Positions 44,203-56,900 of a stretch of 64,000 bases of DNA are shown piece after piece. The stretch is from NCBI GenBank assembly GCA_021030915.1, contig JAGEMR010000013.1:62001-126000 (forward strand), written 5' to 3'. The first letter of the stretch is position 1. Each line of letters begins with the position of its first letter. The DNA is from Astrothelium macrocarpum. Lineage: Eukaryota; Ascomycota; Dothideomycetes; Trypetheliales; Trypetheliaceae. Under the pieces are notes generated by a model. The model was given only the letters and a program-made list of their open reading frames with translations. It was not told the origin of the DNA and ran no database searches. The position numbers were made by a program, and so were the translations under genes.

Positions 44203-45072
44203 ATGGTCAAGTCTACGCAGATTGCCCGCATGGACGGTAATTAGCCTTCAATAATGTGCCTACCCATAATATGCTTTGCTAAAGCAGTGCTATAGGGCTG
44301 ATGTTGGCTGCCTCCGTGGACGACGAACAGGTGGCATCATGTCTTAGCACATGTACAATACATCGAATGCATGGCTGACCTCGAGCTCCAGGCAGAAAAT
44401 GAGCTAGCAGATATCAAAGCGAAAGTGAAGCAAATACTGCGAAGACTCAACCGCAACTCGGAACCACAAGCAAGCATTGAGAGTGGGCAATACACGATTC
44501 AGTGAGTCTCTTTGATCTGATCAACCAAGATGTGTCTTTTGACAGTGATTAGCTACTTGGTCAACGATTCTGTTGTCTTTCTCTGCATTTGCGATCGATC
44601 ATATCCACGGAAGCTCGCCTTCACATACCTCTCAGACTTATCGACTGAGTTTACCACGACGTACCCTTCCCAGCAATATCTATCACCCACTCTAAGGCCT
44701 TATGCATTTGTTGAATTCGATACCTTCATACAAAGAACGAAAAAGACATATCAAGATAGTCGCGCCACACAGAACCTGGATAAACTAAACGATGAACTAA
44801 AAGATGTCACCAAAGTGATGACCAAGAACATTGAAGACCTGCTCTATAGAGGTGATAGTTTGGAAAGGATGGGTGACATGAGTAGCAGACTCCGAGAAGA
44901 TAGTAGGAAATACCGCAAAGCAGCTGTGAGGATCAATTGGGAGCTTTTGTTGAAACAAGTAAGGCCTCCCTAAATGATGTGAAGGGTAATGTTTAATCCC
45001 GTGATACAGTACGGTCCAGTCGGAGCCCTAGTATTCATCATCATTGTATTTGTATGGTGGCGCTTTTTTTGA
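44203..45072 (+). CDS. SEC22: ER-Golgi R-SNARE Sec22
   Basis: Exons 44203-44236, 44296-44330, 44392-44501, 44553-44958 and 45010-45072 give 215 residues. The first two exons (34 and 35 nt) supply MVKSTQIARMDG and LMLAASVDDEQ, the start of the longin domain. It continues as YLVNDSVVFLCICDRSYPRKLAF and YAFVEFDTFIQRTKKTYQD. The SNARE motif LNDELKDVTKVMTKNIEDLL has Arg at the zero layer in LLYRGDSLERM, as in R-SNAREs. The last exon is the tail anchor VGALVFIIIVFVWW. Sec22 drives fusion of COPII and COPI vesicles between ER and Golgi. All four introns (49-61 bp) have in-phase joins and family support. Confidence 0.95.
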
Positions 45073-45225
45073 TTGATCTGCTTTGTGTGTATCAATGCAT
45101 CAAGCGAGGCGTTCAAGTGTTGTTACCATATTGTCGAGTGTTGATGTTGAATTCGTGAAAAATGCAAATCACGATGGTCGGAGCTTGCTCGTTGAGTAGT
45201 AAGTGGTATCCAAGCTGGATACCGT

Positions 45226-47481
45226 TCATTCGAAGATTCTGAGAACAGCCTCGAGTTTTGTTAACATCTCGGCATATTCGGCCTCTTCATCGCTTTGCAC
45301 AGTGATGGCTCCACCAGCACCAACGTGCCAGAGATCATGGCCATCTTGCCGATCTTGATCCCAACTGAATGCGAGCCGTATGCCGACGCAAAAGTCTCCA
45401 CCTCCACCCACGTCTAGATAGCCAAGCACACCAGAATAGATGCCACGCTCTCTGTTCTGTTCAATCTCGTGGAGTATCTCGCAAGACCGTTTCTTCGGTG
45501 CACCAGTCATTGATCCCGGAGGCAAAGACGTGGCCAAGACATCTAGGCCGGTTATACAGTCTGCTTGAGAAGAAAAGTCGCCCTCTATGACGCTGACGAG
45601 CTGATATACTGTGGCATATTCTTCCACACCCATGAGCTTCGTAACCTGAGCCTCTCCTGAGCGGAGGACTCCATTTAGGTCATGCCGGATCAAATCGACA
45701 ATCATTAGGTTCTCTGCCCTCTCTTTTGGCGATTTGAAAAAGTCTTCTGCATCTTGCCGGGACATGTCTGGAGTCTTTTTTAATGTACCCTTGATGGGGC
45801 GAAATTGGCAGTGATTTTCTCGATCCCAGCTGAGAAAGCGTTCTGGACTACTACCAATGACAGACACGGCATTGTCATTGCCATCAATGCCGAATCGCAT
45901 GTGTGTAGCGAACGGCGCTCCATTGAGGTTCCGTAAACGTCGGTAGAGTTGCCAGGAAAGGCGTGCTTGACTGATTGGGGCTGGCACAGAAATTACACTC
46001 TCGGTCGTCAAACACAATTCGTACGAGTTGCCTGCTCGAATCTCCTCCTTGCATTGTCGTACACTCTTAACGTACGAGTCTTTCTCGTGGCGGGAGATGC
46101 TCTTGATTTTCAAAGATACTGAAGGCACTTCCGAAGCCGCGGAACCTCCTTCTTGTACGGCTTTAATGGCTTCTTGTACTTCTACCAACCACCTGTCATC
46201 ATCATGCTTGATGCTTTGTATCCAAACACAGTTCTCGACATGATCAATAACTATACTTCTTTCCACAAAGGCAAAGCAGACATCTGGACGCGTTTCTGGA
46301 GCAGCAGTCCCCTCAATGTCTATGGATTTCAGGGCAGCTTCGTACGAAACAAAACCCATGAGACCGCCCCAGAATGGCGACCTCACGTCCCCTCCAGTGA
46401 CGGGACGGACTGATTTCATAAAAGATTTTAGATATTTCCAGAGGTTGACATGGCGTCGTTCCTCTAAGACCTCGTCCCGACCATTTCGTATTTCGACTTG
46501 GGACGTCCCCGAGAAATACAAAATTCTCTTCGTTTCTTGATTGCAAAAGCCAGCGATCGTGAATCGTCCCGTTTTGGGGTGTATTGGAACTCCTGGCGCT
46601 CGTTGGACCGACTCTAGAAGACAAAGAGAGCACTCGTTCGAGCTAGCAAAATCATTGAGGATGTCTACGGTAACCGAAGTGTCTGGAATAGCTATCTGTT
46701 TCACGGATGTGGGCGATTTAGGTATTGGCTCAATGTCCATGGTCACTTTGGGATCTTTAGCTAGCAGCTCTTGAGCTTCATCACGTACGCCATCGAATGG
46801 ACTGTCAATCCTCCTATGGATTTGATTCCATTCTGAAGCTTCACGCCACCAGTTTTTGATGATGTCGGCACCAGCTGCATTAGTACATGCGGACTCCGGA
46901 TGAAATTGGACACCCCAGAAAGGTTTTTGCAAATCTCGATGGCGGACTGCCGACAGAATCAACGGACCTTTGTCCACGACTCGATGCCATGCCAGTGGTT
47001 GAAGACGTTGTCGCGCATCGTCGAGATCCATGGCCAGGGAATTGTACTGCGTTGCACGAATGTCCACAACACCTTTGAAGATTGAGCAATTCGAATGGAC
47101 TACCTGTGTGACGATACCATGCTGAGGAAATGGTAGTCTATGAATGCTTCCCCCGTGAGACAGCACTAGACTCTGGAAACCGAGACAAACACCGAGGACA
47201 GGCACAGTTGATGCATTGTCGAGAGTCCAAAGTCGGGATATAAGGCCGATGTCTTCCGACTTTTCAGGTGTCCCTGGTCCTGGACCTGCAATAACCGCAT
47301 CAAATCGTCGAACATACTGTGGAAAATAAGATTCGTTTTCTCCTGAAAATCGGGGATCGTCTATGCGGATGATCTCTACGCTGGCATTCAAGCGCTGTTT
47401 GAGAAAGCTGATGATGTTGTGGGCGAAAGAGTCATAGGCATCGATGTAGAGAAGAAGGGGGGATTCGTGATACTCTTCCAT
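45226..47481 (-). CDS. ABZ1: Aminodeoxychorismate synthase (PABA synthase)
   Basis: This is an intronless frame of 751 residues. Residues 1-215 are a class I glutamine amidotransferase with nucleophile Cys99 (LGVCLGFQ) and His194/Glu196 (FHPES). Residues about 270-751 are the chorismate-binding domain, ending GSMTGAPKKRSCEILHEIE and RGIYSGVLGYLDVGGGGDF. The segment RPIKGTLKK contains PIKGT, the aminodeoxychorismate-synthase signature; anthranilate synthase has Ala in place of Lys. The fused PabA-PabB architecture is usual for fungi. It makes 4-amino-4-deoxychorismate for p-aminobenzoate and folate synthesis. It is divergent from MED6. Confidence 0.95.
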   Translation of the reverse strand: MEEYHESPLLLYIDAYDSFAHNIISFLKQRLNASVEIIRIDDPRFSGENESYFPQYVRRFDAVIAGPGPGTPEKSEDIGLISRLWTLDNASTVPVLGVCLGFQSLVLSHGGSIHRLPFPQHGIVTQVVHSNCSIFKGVVDIRATQYNSLAMDLDDARQRLQPLAWHRVVDKGPLILSAVRHRDLQKPFWGVQFHPESACTNAAGADIIKNWWREASEWNQIHRRIDSPFDGVRDEAQELLAKDPKVTMDIEPIPKSPTSVKQIAIPDTSVTVDILNDFASSNECSLCLLESVQRAPGVPIHPKTGRFTIAGFCNQETKRILYFSGTSQVEIRNGRDEVLEERRHVNLWKYLKSFMKSVRPVTGGDVRSPFWGGLMGFVSYEAALKSIDIEGTAAPETRPDVCFAFVERSIVIDHVENCVWIQSIKHDDDRWLVEVQEAIKAVQEGGSAASEVPSVSLKIKSISRHEKDSYVKSVRQCKEEIRAGNSYELCLTTESVISVPAPISQARLSWQLYRRLRNLNGAPFATHMRFGIDGNDNAVSVIGSSPERFLSWDRENHCQFRPIKGTLKKTPDMSRQDAEDFFKSPKERAENLMIVDLIRHDLNGVLRSGEAQVTKLMGVEEYATVYQLVSVIEGDFSSQADCITGLDVLATSLPPGSMTGAPKKRSCEILHEIEQNRERGIYSGVLGYLDVGGGGDFCVGIRLAFSWDQDRQDGHDLWHVGAGGAITVQSDEEAEYAEMLTKLEAVLRIFE

Positions 47482-47992
47482 CCGGAAACTACGATTTTCC
47501 TTTTCCAGAGAGTGAGTGAATGAGGAAGTTACAATTTCCGATGGTTGGAAAATTTTTCAAAGTTCCAGTCAGGGCTGACGGTTGGTTGATGGAAGAAATT
47601 TCTTTTGTACCAACCTCAGATACTCGCTGGATACTTATAGCGAAGATCCAGCGTGAGCACCGCTTACCAAGTGGCTCACGGTCCCAAGATAAACGAAACA
47701 AGCAAATTTCTGGTCATAAGATCCCATGGTAGCAGTGATGTGAAAATTGTCGCTTAGTCACCCGCCATGCGGTCATACGGTAGATACGGTAGTCGCTTCG
47801 CACAAAGAAGGAAAGCTCTACTGCTGAGATACCACTCACAATAACGCATGTGCGACTTTGACTTGCCCCACCAAAGCCTGAGCATCATACAAATAGCATC
47901 ACCAAGATGTCTGTACCAACAGTCGAGTGACCTGGAATCGGTGTTGGCCATGCCGAGAAGCTCTTTCTTGCTCGTTCACTCGCCTTTGCGAC
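47482..47992. other. Divergent region ABZ1 / MED6
   Basis: This is 511 bp between start codons, with short direct repeats of the type ATACGGTAG at about 47774-47793. No known element is assigned. Confidence 0.4.
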
Positions 47993-49181
47993 ATGGCTGC
48001 TGTTCAAGAGCCTCAACTGGATGAGACGGTTTGGGCGAACCCTCCAGAAATTCAAAGACTAGGAGGCCTTAATCAGAACACAGGTCAGCCATTCTTCCAA
48101 TTTGTCAATCCTATCAACGACGTGCTGACATTTGGTCAAGTTCACTTCTATTTCTCGCAATCACCGTTCTTCGATCGAAGCTCGAAAAATGGCGTTCTTA
48201 TCACGCAAGCCCAATTCAATCCGTCAATGGCTTATATCCTTTTCAACCGCGATGCTTTTGAGCGGAGATTACAGGAAATGCCTGGGGTCGAATATCTTAT
48301 AGCAAATGATACTCCCGAATTGAGAACATATTCAAACGAGTCAAATGGCATATGGATCATTCGCAGGCAGGACCGAAAGACCGGCTCACTAAACTCGGAG
48401 TTGAAGGTTCAAGGGACATATTTCATTGTCAACGAAAACGTCTTCATGGCTAGCTCCCTCGGCGATATCATCAACAACAGACTGGTCAGTATCACTCCGC
48501 AGGACCCCGTCTACTCTCCACTCACTATTACGACAGCTCACCTGCATACTCGCCGTCACCCGCTCCCTCACAGCCATCTCCAACCTTCCCTACTTCACAC
48601 CCTCAACCGGACATTCCTACTTCCCTCCCCTCACCCGCTCCACCCAACCCAAAGACGACACCAGCAGCACCGCCGCTCCCAGCCGCGAAGGCAGCCCCAC
48701 CCTCACCGCAGCAGACACACAATCGCAATCGCAACCACAATCCCAACAACGACCAACCCAACAAACCTCACGCTCGCTCTCCCCTTCCACCGACCCCAAA
48801 TCCACCCCGCACCTCCCCACCACCTCCTCCTCCCAGCCCTCCGCACGCTCGCTCATCGCATCCTTCGCGCTCTCACAAGCCTACAGCGACGACTACCTCG
48901 ACGAGAACCCATTGCGGGGAGAGCCGGGTTCGTTCGTGTTCAGCGCGACGGCGGAGCACGTGAAAGCCGCGCGGGCGAAGCGCGAGGCCGACGAGGCTTC
49001 GCGGAGCGCGGCGAGCACACAGACAACGGTGGACCAGGCCGGGAGGAGGGCGTCGACCGCGGGGCCGCCGAGTCCCGGGGGGAAGGTGGGCGGCCGCGGC
49101 GGAGTGGCCGGGAAGGTGAAGAGGCGGAAGAGCAAGGCGTCTGTGTCGCCTACGACGCCTGGGGCGCAGGGGATGGCGTGA
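47993..49181 (+). CDS. MED6: Mediator subunit 6
   Basis: Exons 47993-48484 and 48537-49181 give 378 residues. The Med6 domain occupies about residues 10-180: ETVWANPPEIQRLGGLN, VLTFGQVHFYFSQSPFFDR, NPSMAYILFNRDAFERRL, LKVQGTYFIVNENVFMA, and across the intron DIINNRL then LTCILAVTRSLTAIS. YFTPSTGHSYFPP ends the domain. The C-terminal half is Ser/Thr/Gln/Pro-rich, then Lys/Arg-rich. Med6 is a head-module subunit of Mediator that contacts RNA polymerase II. Without the 52-bp intron the frame runs into a Pro/His/Arg-rich artefact, so the join is well supported. Confidence 0.93.
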
Positions 49182-49976
49182 TTGGAGGGTTGGATGGGAG
49201 AATGTGGGCGTATGGATTATGCGCAGCTGGTTTACGTGGGTTGGACATGGGCTTGGGTAGTGGGACTAGGCTGGGATGGGCAAGTCGTGGGTGTAGATGT
49301 GGTGAAAGGAGGCCTATCGGAAGATGTGAGGGAGTGATTACTTCCCTGCTATATGACTGAGTCAGCTTTTGCTATACAATCGACGTCAATTCGCAATTGA
49401 TAAGCCAAGATATGCCAAGAAAAGTTTTGGAGCCGTCGAAAACTGCATCTCATGATCAGGCGAAGGTTGTGGCAGTGCGCATCAGCTTTGAATGAGGTCA
49501 GAGAACATCGGAATCACGCAAGCGGTCGAGATGATATTGCCGAAAGACCGGATCCTAGGCTTTAGAGGACAAGTTTCTCGGAAATGATCCATACACCCGT
49601 AGCTTAATTCTTGGTTATGAACATGAGTCGGAGATGATTCCAACAGGTTGAAAGACTATTGCTTCTACAAGAATCATCTCTAATCCTAGTCTTGGCGAAA
49701 ACATGAACTAGCCTGAAATCTCTATGTACAATTATATCATGTTCAGTATTAGCTCTATCCATAAAAGACTTTTCTTACATGGCATGGTGCCTGCGAAGTG
49801 ATGCACTTTCTGTGGCGTCTAATCATGCTTTTCATGATAACGACTTTTTGCAAAAAAAAGAAAAAGAATCTTGGATCGCAAAATCACAGAAAGTGGGTAT
49901 CATGATCCAAACACTCACAACAGTGTGCATGACAACAACTAAGAAATTAACGAAGAAGACATTATCGTTTACAGCG
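49182..49976. other. Convergent region MED6 / glutaminase
   Basis: This is 795 bp between stop codons. The MED6 second-frame shadow extends into it. No gene is supported. Confidence 0.4.
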
Positions 49977-52166
49977 TTACAAACGCGTTCTCCTTCTTCC
50001 GAGAGGCTTGAATTCTTCCTCTAGAACAACCGGCAAAGACCGTTTCGTCGTCTTCTTGGATAGAGCCCAAGGTGCAAAGTGCGCCGCCACGGTTGGTCGC
50101 GCGCGGAACTGACCAACTCCTTGCATTGGAGGAGCGACATTGTATTTGTCGCTGAAAGGCATCGTGTTCAGTTGGTTTGTAATGTACGCCCAGATGTCGT
50201 TGATGAACATATCACGGGTCGTCGTATCCGTAGCATAGGCTGCGTTCCAAGAGTCCCAATCGGTTTTACCCCAATTTGCGCCATCGTCAATAGGTACGCC
50301 AGCTGGCTGGCGGACCGTGGGGTAAAAATCGGTCTGGTCCTTGAAAATTGATGTGTTTTGGAATATATTTGTATCAAGAAGCTGATCGGGATACAGGTTA
50401 AACTGCAGGTACCATGAAGTATTTCCGTACGTCAAAGTAAGGTAAGGCTCTTTGGTATCATTGGAGACATGTGTGCCGATGCCATTCGTAAGTATGGTAG
50501 GTACGAAAGACTGGCCCTTTTCTTTGAAATCAGTTTGTCCAGTCAAATCTCCGTATGCTGCAAGACCAACTGCAGCTTTGATAGCCAATGAAGTCTGGTT
50601 GGCGAATGCTCCGATTCCATCAGTAGTGCTGAGTTGATAAGCAGGATATAAGCCGTTTTGCTCAAGATAATTGGCGTATCCGGGTAGAAGACTGGCGTAT
50701 TGTGATGTAAAGGAGTCATCTCCAGTAGCCTGCTGATATGCAAGGAATAGCATCAACAAGTTTCCTGTTTCTTCGATTGGCATCATCTCTGCCTGTCCAT
50801 CATTGTGGCCGGTTGCGTTTGGATAGTCTGATCCAATATCATGGACCACGTAAGGGAATGGCCAGCCGCCAGTGGCGAGATATTGTACGACTGGCTCCAC
50901 CAAAAGACGAATCCATTTGGGCGCCAAGGCATAGAAAAACGGTAGCATAGGAAAAATGATATCGATCGTGTTTACATTACCATCACTGGATATTTCTTTG
51001 ATAAAGGCACTTGCATTCGCAGTAGCCAAGGTGCTGTTCGGTATCGTCAAATCAATAGCACCAAAGATTTGACGAACTGATAATGCCAGTATATCAGCAT
51101 ACTTGGCGCCAGCTACAGACGTCCCCGTAGTCTGGACTTCTGTATCCAGGGATTGAGCTTCGGTGTAGGCATCCTCATAATCTCCAAAAAATTGACTGAC
51201 AGCTGAAGGAATATCTGGAAACTGAGATCGGTAGTAATGCGTTTGTGCCTCGCCGAGATAGTTGATAGCTGCTTCTCTAACGTAGCCAACTGCAAATCTC
51301 ACAGTTGTTCCAGTATCGACTCGTCCAAGTGATTGCGAAAATGCAACAACATTGGTGGTCCCGAGCTGCCAAGTTTGGGCAGCGCTGAGGGACCCGCTCT
51401 GAGCGAATTGATTGCGAACAGTTCCAGTAGGTCCAGATTCAGTGGTCAATATCGTCCCATTAGCAGGCTCCGAAGCGAAGACAGCTTGTCCCCAAAGTGC
51501 CATTTCATTAACTGATTGACTATAAGTCGCTTGCCCGTTTGCAGTAAGCTCGTAAAGTGATACTCCTGGTTCGGATATAAAAGTCTTGGTTGTGTTACCC
51601 GACTGGCCAGTCCAGGTATCATCAATGTCAGAATAAACGGTGACATTGGGATTCTGACCGTTGGTGCCACTGACAGTGACAGTAAGATACGAAAAGGGAA
51701 GAGACTGTCGCACATAATCATCCAGAGATACGGGCGAAAAGAAGTCAAGGGTGAATAGAGCATTGCCTGCAGTGATTTCGAATATTGTGTGGGTAGACGT
51801 GTAATTTCCGCTCGAAAGAGTCCCGGCCTTTGAGCCACTAGTAGGAGATGATACGCCAAAAATGTCGTAAACCTCATTGTCCACATTGGCAATTACAGAC
51901 CAGGTCAATGAGTTACCAAACCAGAATTGTGGACTGGCATGAGCAATGTCAGTAGTCTCATTGAAGGGAAGCCAAGCTGATAAGACGGGTTAATAAAAAT
52001 TTTTAAAAAAAAAAAAAAATCAATGGTAATGCTGACCTGAGAGATATGGATTTCGGACGGCAAGAGGAAATGAGGGAGGAAGTAGAGGAGTGAAAGATGC
52101 AGCCTCATTCTGACCCCAAAAAAGGGAGAAGCGTAAGAGAACGGCAAGAATTGCGTATTTGATCAT
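49977..52166 (-). CDS. Secreted glutaminase (GtaA family)
   Basis: Exons 52166-52037 and 51976-49977 give 709 residues; the 60-bp intron contains long T/A runs and closes in phase 1. MIKYAILAVLLRFSLFWGQ is a signal peptide. Family blocks in order: LAVRNPYLS joined to AWLPFNETTDIAH, then PQFWFGNSLTWSVIANVD, YADILALSVRQIFGAIDL, IDIIFPMLPFFYALAPKW, GWPFPYVVHDIGSDYPNA, NGLYPAYQLSTTD and DGANWGKTDWDSWNAAY. These are the DUF5127/4965/1793 modules of Aspergillus GtaA-type glutaminases. Many N-x-S/T sites fit secretion. It deamidates extracellular glutamine. It ends in a basic tail (GRRRTRL). Confidence 0.93.
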
Positions 52167-53950
52167 GCTTGGTAGAGACAAGGCCAACGACGAAGAAGAT
52201 ACGAAAACGAAGGGCCACACCAGACAGGCGATTAAATACAAGAGGAACGTGTACCACCAAACAGTGGAGCTACGATGCTTCCCATTTTGGGTGTAAGCAG
52301 ATCCATCTCCCACGTCTGTACCCTTCCGCCTGACCCAGACTATTGATTCGGCGAGGTGCGCCATTTGCGGAGGCTCCGCCCAGGGTGGAAGCGATGCTAG
52401 GTTTAAAAATCACGACAGCATCCGCACAGCTTGCTCAATGGCAAGGGAGTGGTATACCTAAATTATCGAATAAGGTTGGGATCGACAAGCTGGGTAACCG
52501 TGGACATCAAGCAATGACGACAATGGTACAATTGGACCGAGTCCGGCAGTCGCTATCCAAAGCACTAGGGAACGGAAATGGCTTCACACGAGATCAGCGG
52601 CAGAGGCGCCAAGGGATGCAAGATGACATTTCTATCATGCGGGTGTAAGGCGCGAAAGTCAAAAACCCCACACGCGGGTAGAGGGTGAGACGGTCCAAGA
52701 ATGGGGAGAAGAAGTGGTGGTGGCGTGCTCAGCGCGGAGAAGGCGTGCTTCCAAATTCCAGGCCTGCGATCCAAAATTGGCAAAGAAAGTGTATGATCTT
52801 AGTCGGCGATGTTTGCAAAGGCATGGGTTGCTGCTTCATCTTATACCGGTGGAAACTGAAGTTGGCTCGTAAGCAATGAGGTGAGGAACCCAAGTTAAGG
52901 ACAGTTTAACACAGCTTGTGGCTGACACACGAGCAACGATGCAGAGCCTCTGCACCGCAACCAATCGCGGTTCTCAATACCCCTGGTTCGCCGACTGTTA
53001 TGTGGTTACGGATGCCAGGCTAATTGCCGGTGAATTCCTTGTCAAAGGGGCACCAAAGAATCTCTCCAACCGTGCACAGTCCTTTCCAACTCAATTCACC
53101 TGCTATTTTGAATGAACAGGTCATGGGCTTGTCGACAGAGGAAGTTTCATGCAGGATTTAGAACTGCGGCGTTTGCAACCCGACTCGGCCAGGGACTACC
53201 CTGGCAGTCTCTGTTGTTATAGAGATTCTGGGCGTCTGTGAAGTGCAATGCTCAACTTATGGGCATGGGATACCATGCTGAAGAACGTGCGCTTCATGTC
53301 AGCCAAGAAAGAAAAAAACTTTATCTGAACACAAATTATCAGATCTAGCCTGTAACATCAGTACTCATTTATCAGATTCGGTCTATAGCGTTAATGCCCA
53401 TTGACTATCAAACGCCAGTGCTTGCTCACGGGTAGACCACGCTTCTGATCTTCAGCATAGAACCAGTAATGCAATTACGGAGAGACCCTCATCATTAATC
53501 AAACGGCATAACTTTGTACGTACGTTCTGACAAATATTCCAGTATTCTCGACTGCTCACATCGTATTGAGGCAACCCCAAACCTCCTCGATGGCTTGGCA
53601 AGACGCGCCGAGACTTCTGATGACAACTTTGGATGATCAAAGTTTTCTCTCATGTATCACTGTAATTACCGCATAGTCCAAGATTTTTTTTGTGCTTATG
53701 GAGATCCTCATTGCTGTTCGTCAAAGCACAGCGATCAATTATAATGAAGCCAGAATGGCTTCCAAGACTGTATACACAGTTTGCGGGCATTCCGCAAAAT
53801 AGACCAATCCGCTCACCAGGCACACCCCGGTAATAACCAATACCACAACCCAAACTCCATAAAAATGATGAACCCACACCCCAAAACTCTCACGAGTGTT
53901 CTCCCCCCTTCCCACCACCAGGCACCCCCCCGCTCCAAAACATCCCCCCC
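52167..53950. other. Gene-free region glutaminase upstream / INCENP 3'
   Basis: This is 1784 bp. The glutaminase promoter should lie in its left part. Frames are short (at most 114 codons, overlapping the glutaminase exon). No repeat or RNA gene is recognised. Confidence 0.5.
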
Positions 53951-56900
53951 TCACTTTCCCCCCGTATACGTCCACCCGCCATCCCTCGCGACCCTCTCCC
54001 TCCCCTCACGATCCTTCCGCTTATCCTCCTCAGTCAGGCGATCCTGGCCGCTCCAGTTAGCGCTGCTGGTGCGATCGCGGAAGCGCTTGTGGCGATCCTT
54101 GTTGCGGAAGACCTCCTCCATCTGCAGGGGCGCGATGGGCCCGAAGACGGTTTCCGGGTCGATGAGCTGCTGGCGCGTGAGCAGCTCGTGGAGCGCCGGC
54201 GAGTTGGCCCACGAGGGGGGCCGGAAGTCCGGCGTGGAGGCCTCGCTGTCGTCGGAGTCGGTGTTGATGTCGGGGAGCGCGATGTTCTCGCCGGGTGTGT
54301 ACTGCGGGGAGGATTTGAGGGGCACTTTGGTGGTGGTTGTGGTGGAGCCGATGGTGGTTTGGGTTTGCGAAGCACGGGCGGGTGTTTTGTAGTTGGTGTT
54401 GGTACTGTGTGAGGGACCGGCTGGTGGGTTGGGGACTTCTGCAAAGGGAATCTTTGCAGAGGAAAATTTGGCCATGTCGTTGGGGTGAACGCTGGCCTTA
54501 GATTGTTGCATCTGGTGTTGGGTAGTGACGGTTGACCTGAACATTGAAGGAGGATGGGCAGCGGGAGGTGGAGCGTTCGTGTAGCCATGTGGGAACTTTT
54601 GCTGATCCTAAATGAATGTGAGTGCTTATCATCGTGTTACTTGGGCAGAAACTTACCTTGCGCATATTGGAGTGCCGAATTGGTGGTGCCTTTACAGAAT
54701 GACGCGGCTCAAGCTCTTCCTCTTCGTCTGCTTCTTCCGTCTTTCTCCGTTTTCCTTCTGCCTGCTGGTATGACGGTCCAATTCGTTGTGGTGCCTTTTT
54801 CTCTTCATCATCCTCTGGTTTGGGTCTTTTGGGCGGCTTCGCAGGATTGACCGGAGGGTGAGGAACAGGACGCATCTGATCTTGGATTGTATTGAACCGT
54901 GAAACCGGTCTTGCCGCACCCAAGTCTGCACGAGGAGGCGGAGGCTGTACTTGAGCCTTTTCCTGTTGAAGCTTCACAGCTAGATCACTTGCTTGTTTTT
55001 GCTTAGCCAACATCTGGGCACGTTGTTGTTCAAGGCGTTGTTGCTCAATTTTACGTTGCTCCTGAGCTTTGCGTTGTGCTGCCTCTCTGGCTTCTTGCAT
55101 TCGCTGCTGCTCTGCTGCTCTGCGCTGCTGCTCTTGTTTTCGCTCTTCTTCTTGTTGCGCAACTCGTTTACGCTCTTCTTCCTGTTTAGCAGCCCGCTTA
55201 CGCTCAAGCTCCCGCTTTTGCTCCGCCTTGCGCTGTGCGGCTTTCTCTTCCTGTATCTATATTAGATATTTCCTCAGTATCAAAGAAAGATGTACGTACC
55301 ATTTCCTTCTTCCTAGCCGCGGCTTGTAGTGAGGACGGCTTTGCAGGTCCCGACGTTGAACTCTTCAAATTGGTGGTCGATGTCGAGAACTGATGCGATG
55401 CATTATTTGACCTGGTGGCTGGGCCGGATTGCTTAGGCTGAGAAGATGACAAGGAATCTTGGAGGGAAGACTGGCTGGCATTGGTAGACGGCGCTTGACC
55501 AATCTGTACATAGTTAGCTCTATAAGCATCAGATCCAGTTGGCAAATAACAATGCGCACCCTCTTTGACTGTGATGGTAAACGAATGGATACTGGAGCTG
55601 GCTGAGCCTTTGGAAGCGGATCTTTCGTAGGCCTCATTGGTCTTCTCGGCTTCTGTGCTTGTGAAGGAATGCTGCTCTTCGGCATAGCAGGAGGGAGCAT
55701 GACGTCCTTTTGCTCAACAACTTCATCTGCAATTCCCTCGAAAGTTTTGTCCACAGCAGGATGGTGCTTAACTTGTTCTTCTGCCGCTGTGCGCTGAAGC
55801 TTTTGTGATGCCGCTTTCAATCTTTCCTGCTCTCGCACTTTTGCAAGCTGCTCCTCTCGAAGGCGTTGCTCCCTTGCTTCTTTCTCCTTCCTCTTCTCTT
55901 CCCGCTCAGTTGAGCTTCTTGTTTTTCGACCTTCATTTGCTTTCGGGCTGGCCATGGTTTGCCTGTTCATCGACTCTTCTTCGATTTGATCATGCTCAAT
56001 TACTTGGTTAGTGAACGGTGGTTGTCCTGGCTTCTTAGACCGAGGCAGCGATGTTGAGAGAGTTTCCATCTTCGCTTGAGCGCTCACACCAGCACTGCTA
56101 GCGAAGATACCCTTTGCTGATTTTAGGACCGAATATAATTTTGCTTTTGAAGCGCTCAAAGGTCCATCAGGGTGGCGCTTTGAGTTTGGTGAACCTGCAG
56201 GAGTCGTAGATTCAACAAATCCTGGTGCTGCGGTAATGTCAGGGTATGAGATTGATCCTGTCTTTTTCAATGACAAATCTCCAGCAGTGGTAGGCCTACC
56301 CGAGGAAGCGATGGCATTCGTTGTGTCAGTCTCAAAGGTCCTATAACTCGAGTCCTGCGCTTTGGCAGGTGACGTTCCGGGTCTCTCTACTGTAGTCGAC
56401 CTTACAGATTGACGTTGACCGAATTGTCCGATTGTCTCCTTCCCACTAATCTTTTCCATAACGTCTGCCGAGCTACTCTTCGCCAAGTGTGGACGTTGAG
56501 GAGGCTTCATATTCTTCTGTGAATCTATCGGCGCGATCCAGTCATCATCATCATCTTCATCAATTTCAATCCCTTTTTCAATTTCTACACTCATTTCTTT
56601 TGGCTCCACACTAGTCTCTGGCTTGTCCAGTTGCAAAGACACGTTTTGGCCGGCCGCTGCAATAGATGGGACAGACTTTGACGGCCTCGGCTCTTTTGAT
56701 TGACCAAGCATCGTAATCCGTTCGTGAAGACGTTTAGTAGCGCTTTCGTTGTGCTTTTTGGTACGTTCTGAATCTGGACCTTCGCGATCTGAAGCATCGT
56801 TGTCGTCAAAGTTGTCCTCCTCATGTGCCTGATGTTGATTAATATGCTGGCTATCGCCAATACTTCTACCGCCGTTCCAGTTTCCAACCTGGCTACCGGG

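Noticed and set aside
48485..49360. Apparent frameshift in MED6
   Set aside because: A normal 52-bp intron with acceptor ACGACAG explains the change of frame and restores the Med6 domain.
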